Positions 10,701 to 22,700 of a stretch of 64,000 nt of DNA are shown here, piece by piece (position 1 is the first letter of the stretch; each line of letters opens with the position of its first letter). The translations under genes were made by a program, and so were the position numbers. Under the pieces are notes generated by a model, which did no database searches, was not told where the DNA came from, and saw only the letters and a list, made by a program, of their open reading frames with translations. Source of the DNA: Paratinospora sagittata (lineage: Eukaryota; Streptophyta; Magnoliopsida; Ranunculales; Menispermaceae); assembly GCA_035771175.1 (NCBI GenBank), contig CM069608.1, forward strand, positions 7,167,419-7,231,418. Direction: 5' to 3'.

Positions 10701-13700
10701 GTAGTTGTCGTATCTCACTGGTATGAGTAGTCCAGACGGATAGTGGAGCAAATAATTGCAAACAATCCTTTATCCGAGAAGGCTGAGGTTTCTGAATTTG
10801 CTTCAGTAGCTGTAATGGCAGAAATGCTACAGCTATCTTGTAAAGACAAGATACACACCAGATATACCAATACAGATTGTCAGTCAGTATGGTACGAAGG
10901 TGGATGATGAACAGATATGGGCGAGTTTGGTGAAATGGGTTGCCATTGTTCATCTGGTCAGGAAAGTCCATCATATGCCGATGGGCATAATAAAACATTT
11001 TGGACCGGGCTAATTCATTAACCTCATGGGCTGTTTTGGGCTCAGAACTATCGGGAGGAATAGTAATGGTACAAATGAGGGGAATGGATCCAAATTGGTT
11101 ATGCAACTGGATGGGCTTGGGCCTGGTTACAAGTTTGGGTTGTAACAGTAGAGGAAGGTTAAAAGATCCAGTAAGCAAGGAGGTTTGGGCCTTATTCTTT
11201 TGGATTGGACGGGTTAAGAAATCTGCCAACACATTTTTCTGACCTGGAATATGTTTAAAAGTAAAGTTGTACTGTGTGAACCATTCCTGGAGACGTAGAA
11301 GTTGAGGAGATGGTACCATTTTGTTTTTGAAGTCCAACATCTTTGGAAAGGATGAATTATCCATTTGGATTTCAAATTGTGTTGGTCTGAGGAAGAAGGC
11401 AAACTTCTGAATACCATTCTTGACAGCAAGAATCTCTTTAATGGAAATGTGGTAGTGAAGTTAAGCTTATGAGAATTTACCACTTTGATAGCCACAAATA
11501 TTTTCAGTATTACCCTGCTTTTCGAGGAGAACAACTCCCCAGTAATTATCAGAGGCATCAGTCTGAAGAATGAGTGAACCTGTAGTGGGAAGAACCAAAG
11601 GAGGAGGGTTCTGACAAACATTCTTCAGATGTTTAAGAGCTTGACTATGCATATCTTGCCATTCTGGAGAATTTTTCTTCAATAGAGAAGAAATAACTGA
11701 TGTATAGTGAGATACTCGTGGCAAGAATGAGCGAAGGTAATTGACTATACCAAGGAACTGCTGTAACTGCTGTCTAGTAAGATGAGAATCAGGAAACTGG
11801 AGCAATTCGATGGCAATATGAGAACTGGGTTGATAAACACCATTATAAAATTTCATACCAAGAAAATCAATCTCAGTTGTATTGAGAATGCTTTTCTTTT
11901 CAGAGAGCATAATGCCTGCAACTTCAGTAATATCAAGGAACTGATGGAGAAGCTGTTGATGATCAGTATCATTCTTGGAAAATAAAAGAATATCATCAAT
12001 ATAGATCAACGCGGTATGTAACAAAGAGGCATAGATCTTGGTCATAGCTTTCTGAAATAATGATGGAGCAACCTTGAGGCCAAAAGGCATAACCGTCCAT
12101 TGGTAATGTGCATTGGGAATGCAAAATGCAGTTTTGGGACGATCATCTAGATGAACACCAAGTTGCCAAAATCCTGCTTTGAGATCAAATTTACTGTAAA
12201 TTGTGGATCCAGCAAGGAGAGAGAGTTGTGACGAAATCTTTGGTAATGAAAATTTATCATCCCGTAAGAAGGTGTTCAAAGGCTTATAATTGATCACAAG
12301 CCTCTTTTTACCACGTCGTTGTTCAGCTCGTTTATTGACATAAAATGCTTGACATGCCCAATCAGAATTAGTGGGTTCAATAAGACCATGGGCAAGCAAT
12401 TCCGCACACTCTTGTCGGGCAAGAGTAAGTTCATCAGGTGGCATACCTGGATGTATAGCTTTGGTTGGATTGATATCTTCATTGAGTTTGAAAGGCAGAT
12501 GGACATAAAACTGATCATTCTTCCATAGAGTATGAGGGTTGGTGAAATCCTTGTGGGATTCCGTGAATGATCTTTTAAGTTTGACGTGTAGATCATTGGC
12601 ATCCTGGATAGCATAAAGCTTAGGGATAGTGGTATATGGAAGAAATTGTCGTTTGTATAATATACTGTTAGGAAGAATCCTGAGCGGTGTTTTGGAGTAA
12701 ATGTCCATATCGAATAAGATATCCTTATCAGGAAGATCACAACCAATAATATGAGTCCAGATAATTAAATCTGGAAAGATCTTCAGACCAATCTTTTTGG
12801 CTGTAATAAGGTCTGTCTGAAAAACTTCATTATTAGCTGCTTTGAACTGTTCTTTATGGGGTTTCCAACATTCCGGAGGAAGAATACTCGGATTCATCAT
12901 ACTCTTATATGCATTAGTATCAAAATAAGCAGTGATCTTGATGGGGTGATCATATTTTGACTGCAGTAAAGAGATTTGTGCATAGGGCATCATATGAGTA
13001 GGAGCAATGGTGGTTGGAAATGAAGGAGACGATGGTTGAGAAACCATTCCCATAAAGTTATCATCATACAGAGAAGAGGCTGTGGAAGAGATGTCCGATG
13101 AATAATCTTGATAAGCAAAGATAGTATCTTCATCAGGAGAATCTTGTTCAGAAAAAACGGATTCAATATCCTGGTCAGGTTGCATAGAATAAGATTGTTG
13201 AATCTGAGAAATTAAATGCTGGCTTTTCTTTTTCTCAGGGCATTGTTTGGCATAATGTCCTGGTTTCTTATAGATATAACAACAAGCATCTTTGGGAGAA
13301 GATTGTCGACGCTTGAAATAGCGAAGCTTTTGTTTCTTTTTCCATGGAAAGCGTTTCTTGGATGAAAAGAAACATTTCGTCCTCTTCTTCTTCTTGGACC
13401 CAAAAGATTGTTGTTGCTTTCCTTTGCAATCACACTTCTTTTTGCAACCAATTTCAAGAAATTTCTTCTGACAAGCCTGTTTGAAATTGTGATTAGGATC
13501 AACCATTTCTTTGATAGGCTTGCGGATTTCACATAGCTTTTCAATAGCAGTGAGGAGAAATTGGAATATTTCAGCAAAGGAGATTTGATCAAGTGGTCGG
13601 CCAGAGGCAAGAATAAGGCGATTAAGTTCTGGATGAACTTCTTCTGGTAGAGAGGCAATGAAGGTATATTTGAGATCTGGTTTGTTGATTCCTCCAAGAA

Positions 13701-16700
13701 GATGATAACGTAGAATCATTCTGGAAAAATGTCTCTGAAGATCTCGTCTGTTGAGGGAACAACACTTCATTGTAAAATACTCCTGTTTATACTGTTTTTC
13801 CACAAGAGTAATATCGCCAACAAATTCTTTGACCATGAGTTGGTATACTTCAAATATATTCATTTGGACCATTTGAATAATACAGTATTCACCCATACTC
13901 ATTAACCAGTCTTGGAGCAAACCCGTGCATCGTGAAAAGAAGTCACGAATAACATGTTCAGAGGATTTACCTAAGAGCATTTGATTATCCATCCATGCAC
14001 ACCATGCAGATAACTTGATTCGCCATTTGTCAATGGGAACATCATCAAGGGAGAACCAAGGACCATTGGACTGTTTATTGTTGGTGGGTGGTGGATGTGT
14101 ATCATGCTCATTAGGAGGAGGAGCATCAAGAATTTCTTCATCATCTGAATTGACGTTATGAGAAGAAGATGCACCTTGAGCCATATGAATATCAGCTATA
14201 TGAGAGATATCCATAAAATGAGATTCATCATCAGATGGTAGAGATAAGGAAAATGACTCATTAGTATCAGAAGAAAGATGTTCTGATATATCATCATCAG
14301 CATCGTCTGAAATATCACCAGTAGCATCAATATTATCAGAGGAACCAGATTCTAGATCAGTATGATCCGTATCATTTGGATGAAGCATATGAGTGTTACT
14401 TGCTGCTTTTTGATCTTGGTGAATGATATGGTCTAAAAATTGAACAAAGGGTTCAATAGGATTAGATGGCGGTGGTTCAGGGAAAGCGGTCTGGGTGTCC
14501 TGGGAAGAAAGAGGAGGTGGAACTGGGCTAGATTGAGGTGGCCTAGGTGGAACATAAGGTGGATCGTAATAAGTTGGTTCATGTTCCATGGGATGGATAG
14601 GAGCTTTTCCTTTAGGATCACCAAAGAGTGGATGGGGACCACGGGGAAAAGATGGTCTAGGGGATGGCCTAGATGGTCTTGGTATTGGAGAAGGTTTTGT
14701 TGTAGGTTGAGAAGTTCCAAGAATACTAGAAAAAGGAATTGGGTAGACTCAACAGGTATTTGTGGTCGAGGTGTCGGTTGTGGGTTTGAGAACATGTAGG
14801 TATCCAAGGTATTCTGATACGGTAATGGGGTAGGTTGTACCGGTTGTTGATATTTGCGAAGATCAGCAGTAACATAAGATAATTGTTGCTTCAAATGACG
14901 TAGTTCTGCTTCAGTTTGATTTAATTTCGGGCCAGTATATCTTTGTTCAAGATAATATCTGAGAGTAGCATCTAACTCTGCAATCTTGTTGGTAATATCT
15001 GTATAATACCGTTGAGCTAGAGAGGCTTGGGCATCAGTCTTCTGATTAAGACTGGTAGTAACTGAAGACAAAGTAGTCAACTGAGAATCAATCTTCTGAA
15101 GATACTGATTTTGTACAAGAGCATTCTTCGTTTGCCAGTTAAGAACTTCTTCTGGCTGGGAAAGAGGTTTCGGAAGATATAACACTAGAATTAAAAGTTA
15201 TGTGTAGGTTTAAGCTCTACAATCCCACATATGTAATAATATGAAGAACTATATTTACACTGCTCCCTTAAACTTTCAAAAAATTTCAAAGAGCCCCATT
15301 ACCTGCTTTAAGTATGGCTTAGGCGATGAACTAGTCGTGGCCTTGATACCACATGTTTTATTGGGGGATGATTCAATTATGATGTAGCTCGTGTTAGTTA
15401 TTTTTATTTATTTTTATTTTTGTCGTTGAGTTGTAATTAGTTTTATTTGTTTCTATTTTTGAGTCTTGTTAGGATAATGTTGTTATGTTTGAATAGGATT
15501 CTGTTTTGTGTTGTTAAAAGGAATCATGGTAGAATTAGGATAAGTCTTGCTTAGAGTCCTAGTAGAATTAGGAGTAGCTTTCTAATTTTTCTATTTAAAG
15601 GTTGGCGTTGGGTATTGGAAGACAGTTTTTTCAGAATCAATAAAATTTTCAGCAATTTAGCTGTCTTTCTTTTGCCGAATACATCAAATTAAATGGTTCT
15701 TGTGAGCTGGGATATTGAGGCACATGTGAAGAAGAGTAAGGAATTCCTGAATTTAAGGTGTTTAGTAGATTCATGTTGTGAAATGCAAGGAGGAGGAATG
15801 GTCTTTCACTTCCTGAAGTATTGAGGTGTCGTCGCCTCATGGCTTAAGGGCTTGAGCCTCTTTTGTTATTTATTTATTTTTTCTTGTTTCTTTTTTTTTT
15901 CTCTAGAGTTAATGAGTTATGTATTCTCCTAGTTCTTACTTCTTGGTACCATCTGTGGGGCCATCAGCCATGTGGGGATGATGAATATATAGATGAGTAT
16001 GCATGTAAAAACATGTTTCTGTTTTATACATAATTTCTGCCGATAGAAGAAGTGAATAAGTACTGCTACATGAAGACAAAGAAAATATAGAAAAAGATTG
16101 ACAACATGGAAAAGAAGTAGTGAAACAAGAAGCATGGTCCCTCAACAATCAAGATGGTAGAGAGATTATAAGGCACTTCAGTTGGGAAGACAAGAAAGGT
16201 GTGTGCTTAGCCCCGTGGCCTTGATTTTAACATAAGAGGGATTTTTTCAGTGAAGGTTGCGTCATGTGCATGAGTGACAGAAGTTGGAGACCTTTTGAGT
16301 GATTCGTATTTAAATAGAATTTTTATGGTTAGATAAATATATTGTGAGGCTTCACTATTCAAACAGTGAGATAATACTATGATTTTCAATCAGAAAGCTT
16401 TTGGAAAAGTCGCGCATCTTCTCCTCTCAACATCGATGTCCCCTTTGAAGTTTTCTAGGGCCAGTTCCATATTAAATTTAATTTGTGTTTAAGCTTTAAT
16501 TTAGATGGCAGCCTTGCATTTATGAACAAATTTTCAGAAGTATTCTTTAATAAGTTTTGCTTTTATTTTTAAATTTTTATGGTTTGAGGTTTACATTTCT
16601 TGTTCAAGTTTTATGTTTTTTTGGGTATTTATTTATCTATTTTTGTTTGGTTTTGATTGCAATCCTATTTAACTAATCTTAAGGTTTACCCCATTTTTTC

Positions 16701-19700
16701 CCAACCTTTCCTAGTTTACCTACTTTTCCAATGTCTTTGGGAGTGATTTATAGCATACCTGTAATTTGTGACTATGATTCAAAACTACAATACCTTTGAA
16801 TATAATTATCAGGATGAAAGTGACTTCTTCAATCTCATGGTTAGTTATCCACAGGATGTTGCCCAGAATTGGAACATTATGGGTCATGTTCCAAGTTGAA
16901 GTAATTGTGGAGCATGAAGTGAATCATTTTTTCACCCCCATCTCATTTTCAGTAATACTAATGTAGTTGGCCATATTAGTTCTGAGTAATTTTACTTGTT
17001 TTATTCATTCGGCTATATCAGCAAAAATGCCTCTGACCTAGGGTATCCCAATTGGCTTTGACCTGAAATTGTTGTGGCAGTTGTTACAAATTTTAGTGAC
17101 AGATCTATTTTTTTTCACATTTCATTAGTCTTTCATCTTGTTCTCTTTTGTTTCTTTGATTTCATGACTTGCTCTAGTATCACGACCGTGTTTTTGAATT
17201 CATGTTTATTGTTTGATACCAAATTCTATTTTTTGGATGGATGGATGATGGCAGGTTAAGTACTTCTGACAATCTGCTTCTTTCTATCCAAGAGAAGATA
17301 AAGTGGGCAGATACTATGAGTGAATTGGACAAGAAACATCGAAAGGAAGTAGAAGATCGGGTGGAAGAACTGAAGTCATCCCTTGCCCTCAAGGTCAGTT
17401 GCATCCAGTCCTTATTGATCTCTCACAGTAGTTCTATTATCTACATTAGCTAAATACTGGTTTAACAAACATTCACTTCAGTTAACATATTATGTTATTA
17501 ATGGATCATTTAATTATCAGTGGCTCAATGCCGTTATATCAATCTGATATCTGTGGTCCATGTTATGTTCTATACTTGTATTTTGTTATTTCCGTACTTA
17601 GTGGGCCAGTGGCTAATGAAATGAAGGTTGTTGAATTGGATTTCAAATTTTTATTTCCCTATTTGTTATTTCCTTACTCAGTGGGCCCGTGGCTAATGAA
17701 ATGAAGGTTGTTGAATTGGATTTTAAATTTTTATTTCCCTACCTATTGAAAGTAATGCTGCTGAATCTGAATAAACATATAGGGTTTGGGATTCAAACTT
17801 ATTGATGGAAGACTTATTCTGATTTTACTTTTTTGTCTTTTCCCTACATATTCACAATTAGGTTGTCAAAGTGGAGTCAAATGGTAAATTTGTATGGGTT
17901 GAGATTCAAACAGAATTGTGAATTGTAAGATTAATCCAATTTTGCTATTTACATTTCAAATAATTAAAAAAAAGAAAGAAAAGAAGTATCTAAGCCGGCA
18001 AAGTAGAAACATATTAATCAACCTTGTCTTATGTATGATATGTATGCTCACTCAATTACTATTTTGTGTAAAATCATCTCATAACTCATAACTGGTGTCA
18101 TGCCTATTGCGAAAGCAATGCCACTTTTTGGTCTAAGCAAGTGTTGTTTTATCCCAAAACACGCTATGCAATTTGCCCTTTCAAGGCAAGGCAAGGCAAG
18201 GCAGGGCCTAAATAATAAAAATAAATATTTATATTGCTTTGACAAGGCAAATTGCATAGGCATGCCTCAACACCTTTACATTGATTGCATAGACCTAAAA
18301 ATTCAATATTTATTGGTCCCTTTTTAGTAATAGTAAGCTTTTGTGTAAAAAGATAAGTTGTTGTACCCAATGCTCCAAGCTATAGAAGGAAAATCTCCCC
18401 CCATAGCTACTGATATCCAAAGGTATATCCTTTTTTTTTGTGGAGGGGGGTTCAGGAGGTTTGATGAATTGAGACATCAAAAACTTGTATTTTTTTATTT
18501 TTTTTTAAATTGAGTGAAATTGATAAGACAACTTTTAAGGGGTAACCCGAAAATCTGGTAGAAGCAAGTAGAATCAAAATTTGGTATCAAATGAAGGAGT
18601 TATAAAGAGATTTATAGGTCTTGTTTTGGCAAAAATCTACCTAACATATGAGATTGAGATACAATATGAAGTTTGAAGAGGTAATATTTGGTTATTTCCC
18701 TTTATGTGGCTTTTATTAAACAAAAAATTAAAATTTTAAGGATGAAAAATTATTGTTGTTTCTTTGCACCCTTAACTGAGGTCATATACATAACTTGATT
18801 TTAACCTGTAGCTTGAATCAAGATATATATGAGTTGGTCCAATAAAATTGAGATCTCTATTTTTTTCAATGTGATTGATTTGGAGGGTTTTATTTGTTTG
18901 GTTATGCTAGGGGTACACCATTCAAACTCAAGATAGAAGCTCAAGTGTGCCATCACATTTGATCAGATTGAGATACGCATTAGACGTGCATTTCGATGTG
19001 ATCTAATGGGATGGGACACTTGAGTTTCTATCTGGAGTTTTGAATGGCGAATCTTTAGCATTGTTCTTATTTGTTTATACATGTATATAGAAGCTCCAGT
19101 TTGGGTTTTTATTTTGAATTACGAATTTGAGCAATCTAGGTTGGTTGGGCTAGAGTATTTATGTATTGAAACTCAAGAGTGCTACGAGGTAAAATTTCCA
19201 GGTTTGGGGACTAAAGAAGTTTATGGAATGGAATTACTAGTAATGATAAGAAATGTGAAGTTATAAAATTTCTGAAAATTACTAATGATCAAATTGATGG
19301 AACATAATTGCTTTTCTAACAAATTTAGGACCATAGCACCTAATATGCATTGTTGTTGGGGCACTAAAGCTATGCCTAGGTGATTTTACCTATGTAATTG
19401 AAATGGATGAAGCCTAATTCTTCCCCCAGAGGTACCGACTATGACAGACCTATAGTGGATTGGACCTCGTACTTTGAGATAGAACTTTGATGTGCCAATC
19501 CTTGTTGGACGTCAAAGCTCTAATAACACTTTCTTTTTCAATAAGAAACTATAAATATATTAATAAGCGGTATTATTTACATTCATCTTCCGGGTACCTC
19601 AAGGGACGAGTAATCCTCTAGAGGCCCCTTTCATGCGCTTATAACAATTTCTTCCAACCTGTCACAATTCTATGGACTCATATATGATTCTTAACAATTC

Positions 19701-22700
19701 TAGCATGGAGCTTGTTATGGGAGTTTAAAGTGATGAGTGGAACCCTTGTGTGAACTTCTAAGGAAGAACACACAGAAGACCACGTGATCTTCTAAGGAAG
19801 CATGTGACGCTAAATCAATGGGCAGAAACCACACGTGAGCTTCTAAGGAAAAACGTGCAGTGGACCATGTAAACGCTTAAGGAAGAATGTGAGTACAAAG
19901 CCAACTTTAGAGAAAAAAAAAATTGTTCAAAAGACCACGTGACCTTCTAAAGAAACACACACGCCCTAAGCAATGAGTGGAATTTGCATTGTGAGCTGCC
20001 AAGGCAAAACACACAAAAGGCCATGTGACACTCTAAAGAAGCATGTGAGGCCAAACTGATGAACAAAACCTATGTGTGAGCTGTTGAGGCAAAATGTTTA
20101 GAAGACCACATGAGCATTTATAAAAGAAGCAGGTGGGGACAGTCCTAAACTATCTTAGTTGCCACATTCAGGAAATCTATGTGAGGAAGTTCTAGTAGCC
20201 CAATCTGATTAGGGATTTGAGTAGGGGTGTTCATCAACTCGACCAACCGAACCGAACCGAACCGAACCTTTTGGGTTAGTTTAGGTTGGGTTGGGTTCAA
20301 AAATACTCATCCCGATCAATTTGGGTTGGGTCACGGGTTTAGCCCATGAAAACCCGAGTAACCCGACCCAAACCGATCTATTCTATATATATATAAAGTT
20401 TTAAAATTTTATATATAAAGTTTTAAGAAATATGTCATGTTTATTTAATGAATTAGTCTCATCATGTGTTATTCTTTCTAACTTTTTAATAAAATAAATA
20501 AATTTACAATAAACTCGTGTATGTATTTAATGTTTTATTGACAATCATTTTGTTACTCTTTCTAGCTTTTTAATTAAAAAAAATAAATTTACAATAAACT
20601 CACTTTGCATTTACTATTTTGTTGACAATTATTTGTTATTCTTTCTAATTTTTTAATAAAAATGAATAAATTTACAATAAACTCATGTTTGCATTTAATG
20701 TTTTTTCCCAAGGCATTTAATATTATTCTTTCTAACTTTTTAATAAAAAAAAAAGAATATTAGGCCCAAGTGCAACCCGATCAACCTACCCAACCCGAAC
20801 CGAACCCGAACTATTTGGGTTGGATTGGGTTAGGGGATTAATTGGGTTGGGTTGGGTTTCAAATTTACTAACCCGAACTGTTTGGATTGGGTTAGGTTTT
20901 AGCCCCAAACCGACCCAACCCAACCCATGTACACCCCTAGATTTGAGGCAATAAAAAATTATCCTTGTCAATAACTAATTGATAGATGGTTAATAGACAA
21001 AATGGTCTTAGTCGCCAGGTGTTACAAATTGTCCTTACTCCCCAAAGGGATCCCATGCCCATATAAACAGTTGCTCACAAGTATGGGTTAACTTTGCATG
21101 AGAATGATTTGGGACCTTATTTTCTTCTACAACTAGAAGGAAAGGTTTTTTGGCTTTAGCATTGAAGAGGACATGGTTGACACCACAATGGTGTCCCAAA
21201 GCCTTCTTAGGTGTATCTTTCCCTTTTGATATTGCAAGAGACAACTTGGAGGAACATCTTTTCTCCTATCTGGATGATAGTTGTGCGAGATTGACTATTG
21301 ATCCAAACTTTTGCATCAACAGAGCCTTGATTCAAAGATGAAAATTTAAATTATTGTTCATAAAGTTATAAGTTCAAAATATAATTTCAGAAATAACAAA
21401 AAACATGGATCTTCGATCTTACATAGATAAACCAAGTCTTCAACTAGAATCTCAAAGATCCTATTGGCCAATGCTCATGCCCTTGTCTATAGAGGAACCT
21501 CTGTAAGAATAGAAAATTGGGGTGAGCTACAAATCTTAGTGAGTAGAAGTCTCTATAATCATCCATTTACTCATCTAAGAAAACAACATCCATGTACATA
21601 TAAGTAAGCATGGCATTTAAATCACAATTACAAAGCTATCTGATGCTTGTATGGAATATACAATACATCATCCTAACTCCTAAGATCCCATGATTCCACG
21701 ATTCATACATATTGTAGAGGATCCTAATTTGGCCTTGAACAATCAGAATGAAATCTCGGTTAGGCCTTAAACTATTAGTGTGATATCCCAAAGTATTAGG
21801 CAATAGGCATTGCTCATCTTCCCAAAACACTTTTAACAAAAAGTGTCCCATTCGACCTACAATTTACAGTTTACTTGTGGTTCTTAATCCCATGGTTATT
21901 TCTATTGGTTTTCATTCCTCCCATGTGGATGGTTCCTACATGGATGGCCCTACCAAACAAATGGAAAAGAGGGTGCTCCATTTCCTGGACTATTGGATTG
22001 GGCCTTTGAATTTGAACGTAAATCTCTAAACCTTGTTTAAATGTAGTTATACCTTTATAGTTACATCTGAGTTCATGTGTCTATTACGTTTGCCCTTTAC
22101 ATTTATTCAGACTCAATTGTGGGGGGACAAAGCAATAAATGGTTACAAGCCTTCGGATTTGGTCTTAACCATGCAAATTGAAACCAAGCTGAAGTTAGAA
22201 AAGTCATAAACTTTTGCAGTTATATTATTATTATGGTTGGCATTTTAGGTAAATAATAATATGAAAATTTATAAGTTAGTCACGCCAATTGAAGCCCAGC
22301 TGAAGTTAGAAAAGTCATAAACTTTTGCAGTTATATTATTATTATGGTTGGCATTTTAAATGAATAATAATATGTAATTTTTTTTATTTTTTTTGGAAAA
22401 GAAACAGAATATATTGTATTATAGCAGTAAATGTACAACCTAAAGTGCAGTGAGGACCAGTGCCTTCTCTAAATACAGTCCAAAATGGGTTTCCACCCTC
22501 TTAACCTATCACCCAACGTGTAACCTACTGCTAGTTTACTTGCACTAACCCATAGGGAGGCCAACATGTAACCATAATATGTAAATTTATAAGTTAGGCT
22601 ACAATGTCCAGTAGTAGCAAAAAAAAGTAATAGGGTGACTTTCCTTTGATTAGTAACATGCAAGTCATTTGTTACTTCTGCCTCTTCAAATCACAGTTAG

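Larger units (their letters stand above)
6843..15190 (-). mobile_element. Endogenous caulimovirid (plant pararetrovirus) integrant, circularly permuted and partly inverted
   Basis: Read on the minus strand from 15190, the order is a coiled-coil protein, capsid-zinc knuckle-protease-RT-RNase H, a C-terminal extension, a Pro/Ser-rich ORF, and an intergenic promoter. A tRNA-Met primer site, the movement protein and a Cys-rich segment follow. The left end (7673-7718) repeats 46 bases of the coiled-coil gene at 15017-15062, so one circular genome length of about 7.4 kb is represented once with a small overlap. An additional, oppositely oriented copy of the movement-protein region (6843-7675) is joined at the left end. 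This gene complement is that of Caulimoviridae. The genus is not resolved; endogenous florendovirus- or petuvirus-like groups are candidates. All coding regions but the 1040-codon frame are visibly broken. The integrant lies antisense to CSN7. Confidence 0.9.
6492..17254 (+). other. CSN7 intron, 10.8 kb, hosting an endogenous caulimovirid
   Basis: The intron is bounded by GTAATT at 6492 and GCAG at 17251-17254. The viral integrant occupies 6843 to about 15190. At 6580-6660 is a short GC-richer repeat-like stretch. From 15191 to 17254 there is AT-rich sequence with an LTR-like block (about 15361-15700) and no convincing gene. Confidence 0.85.
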
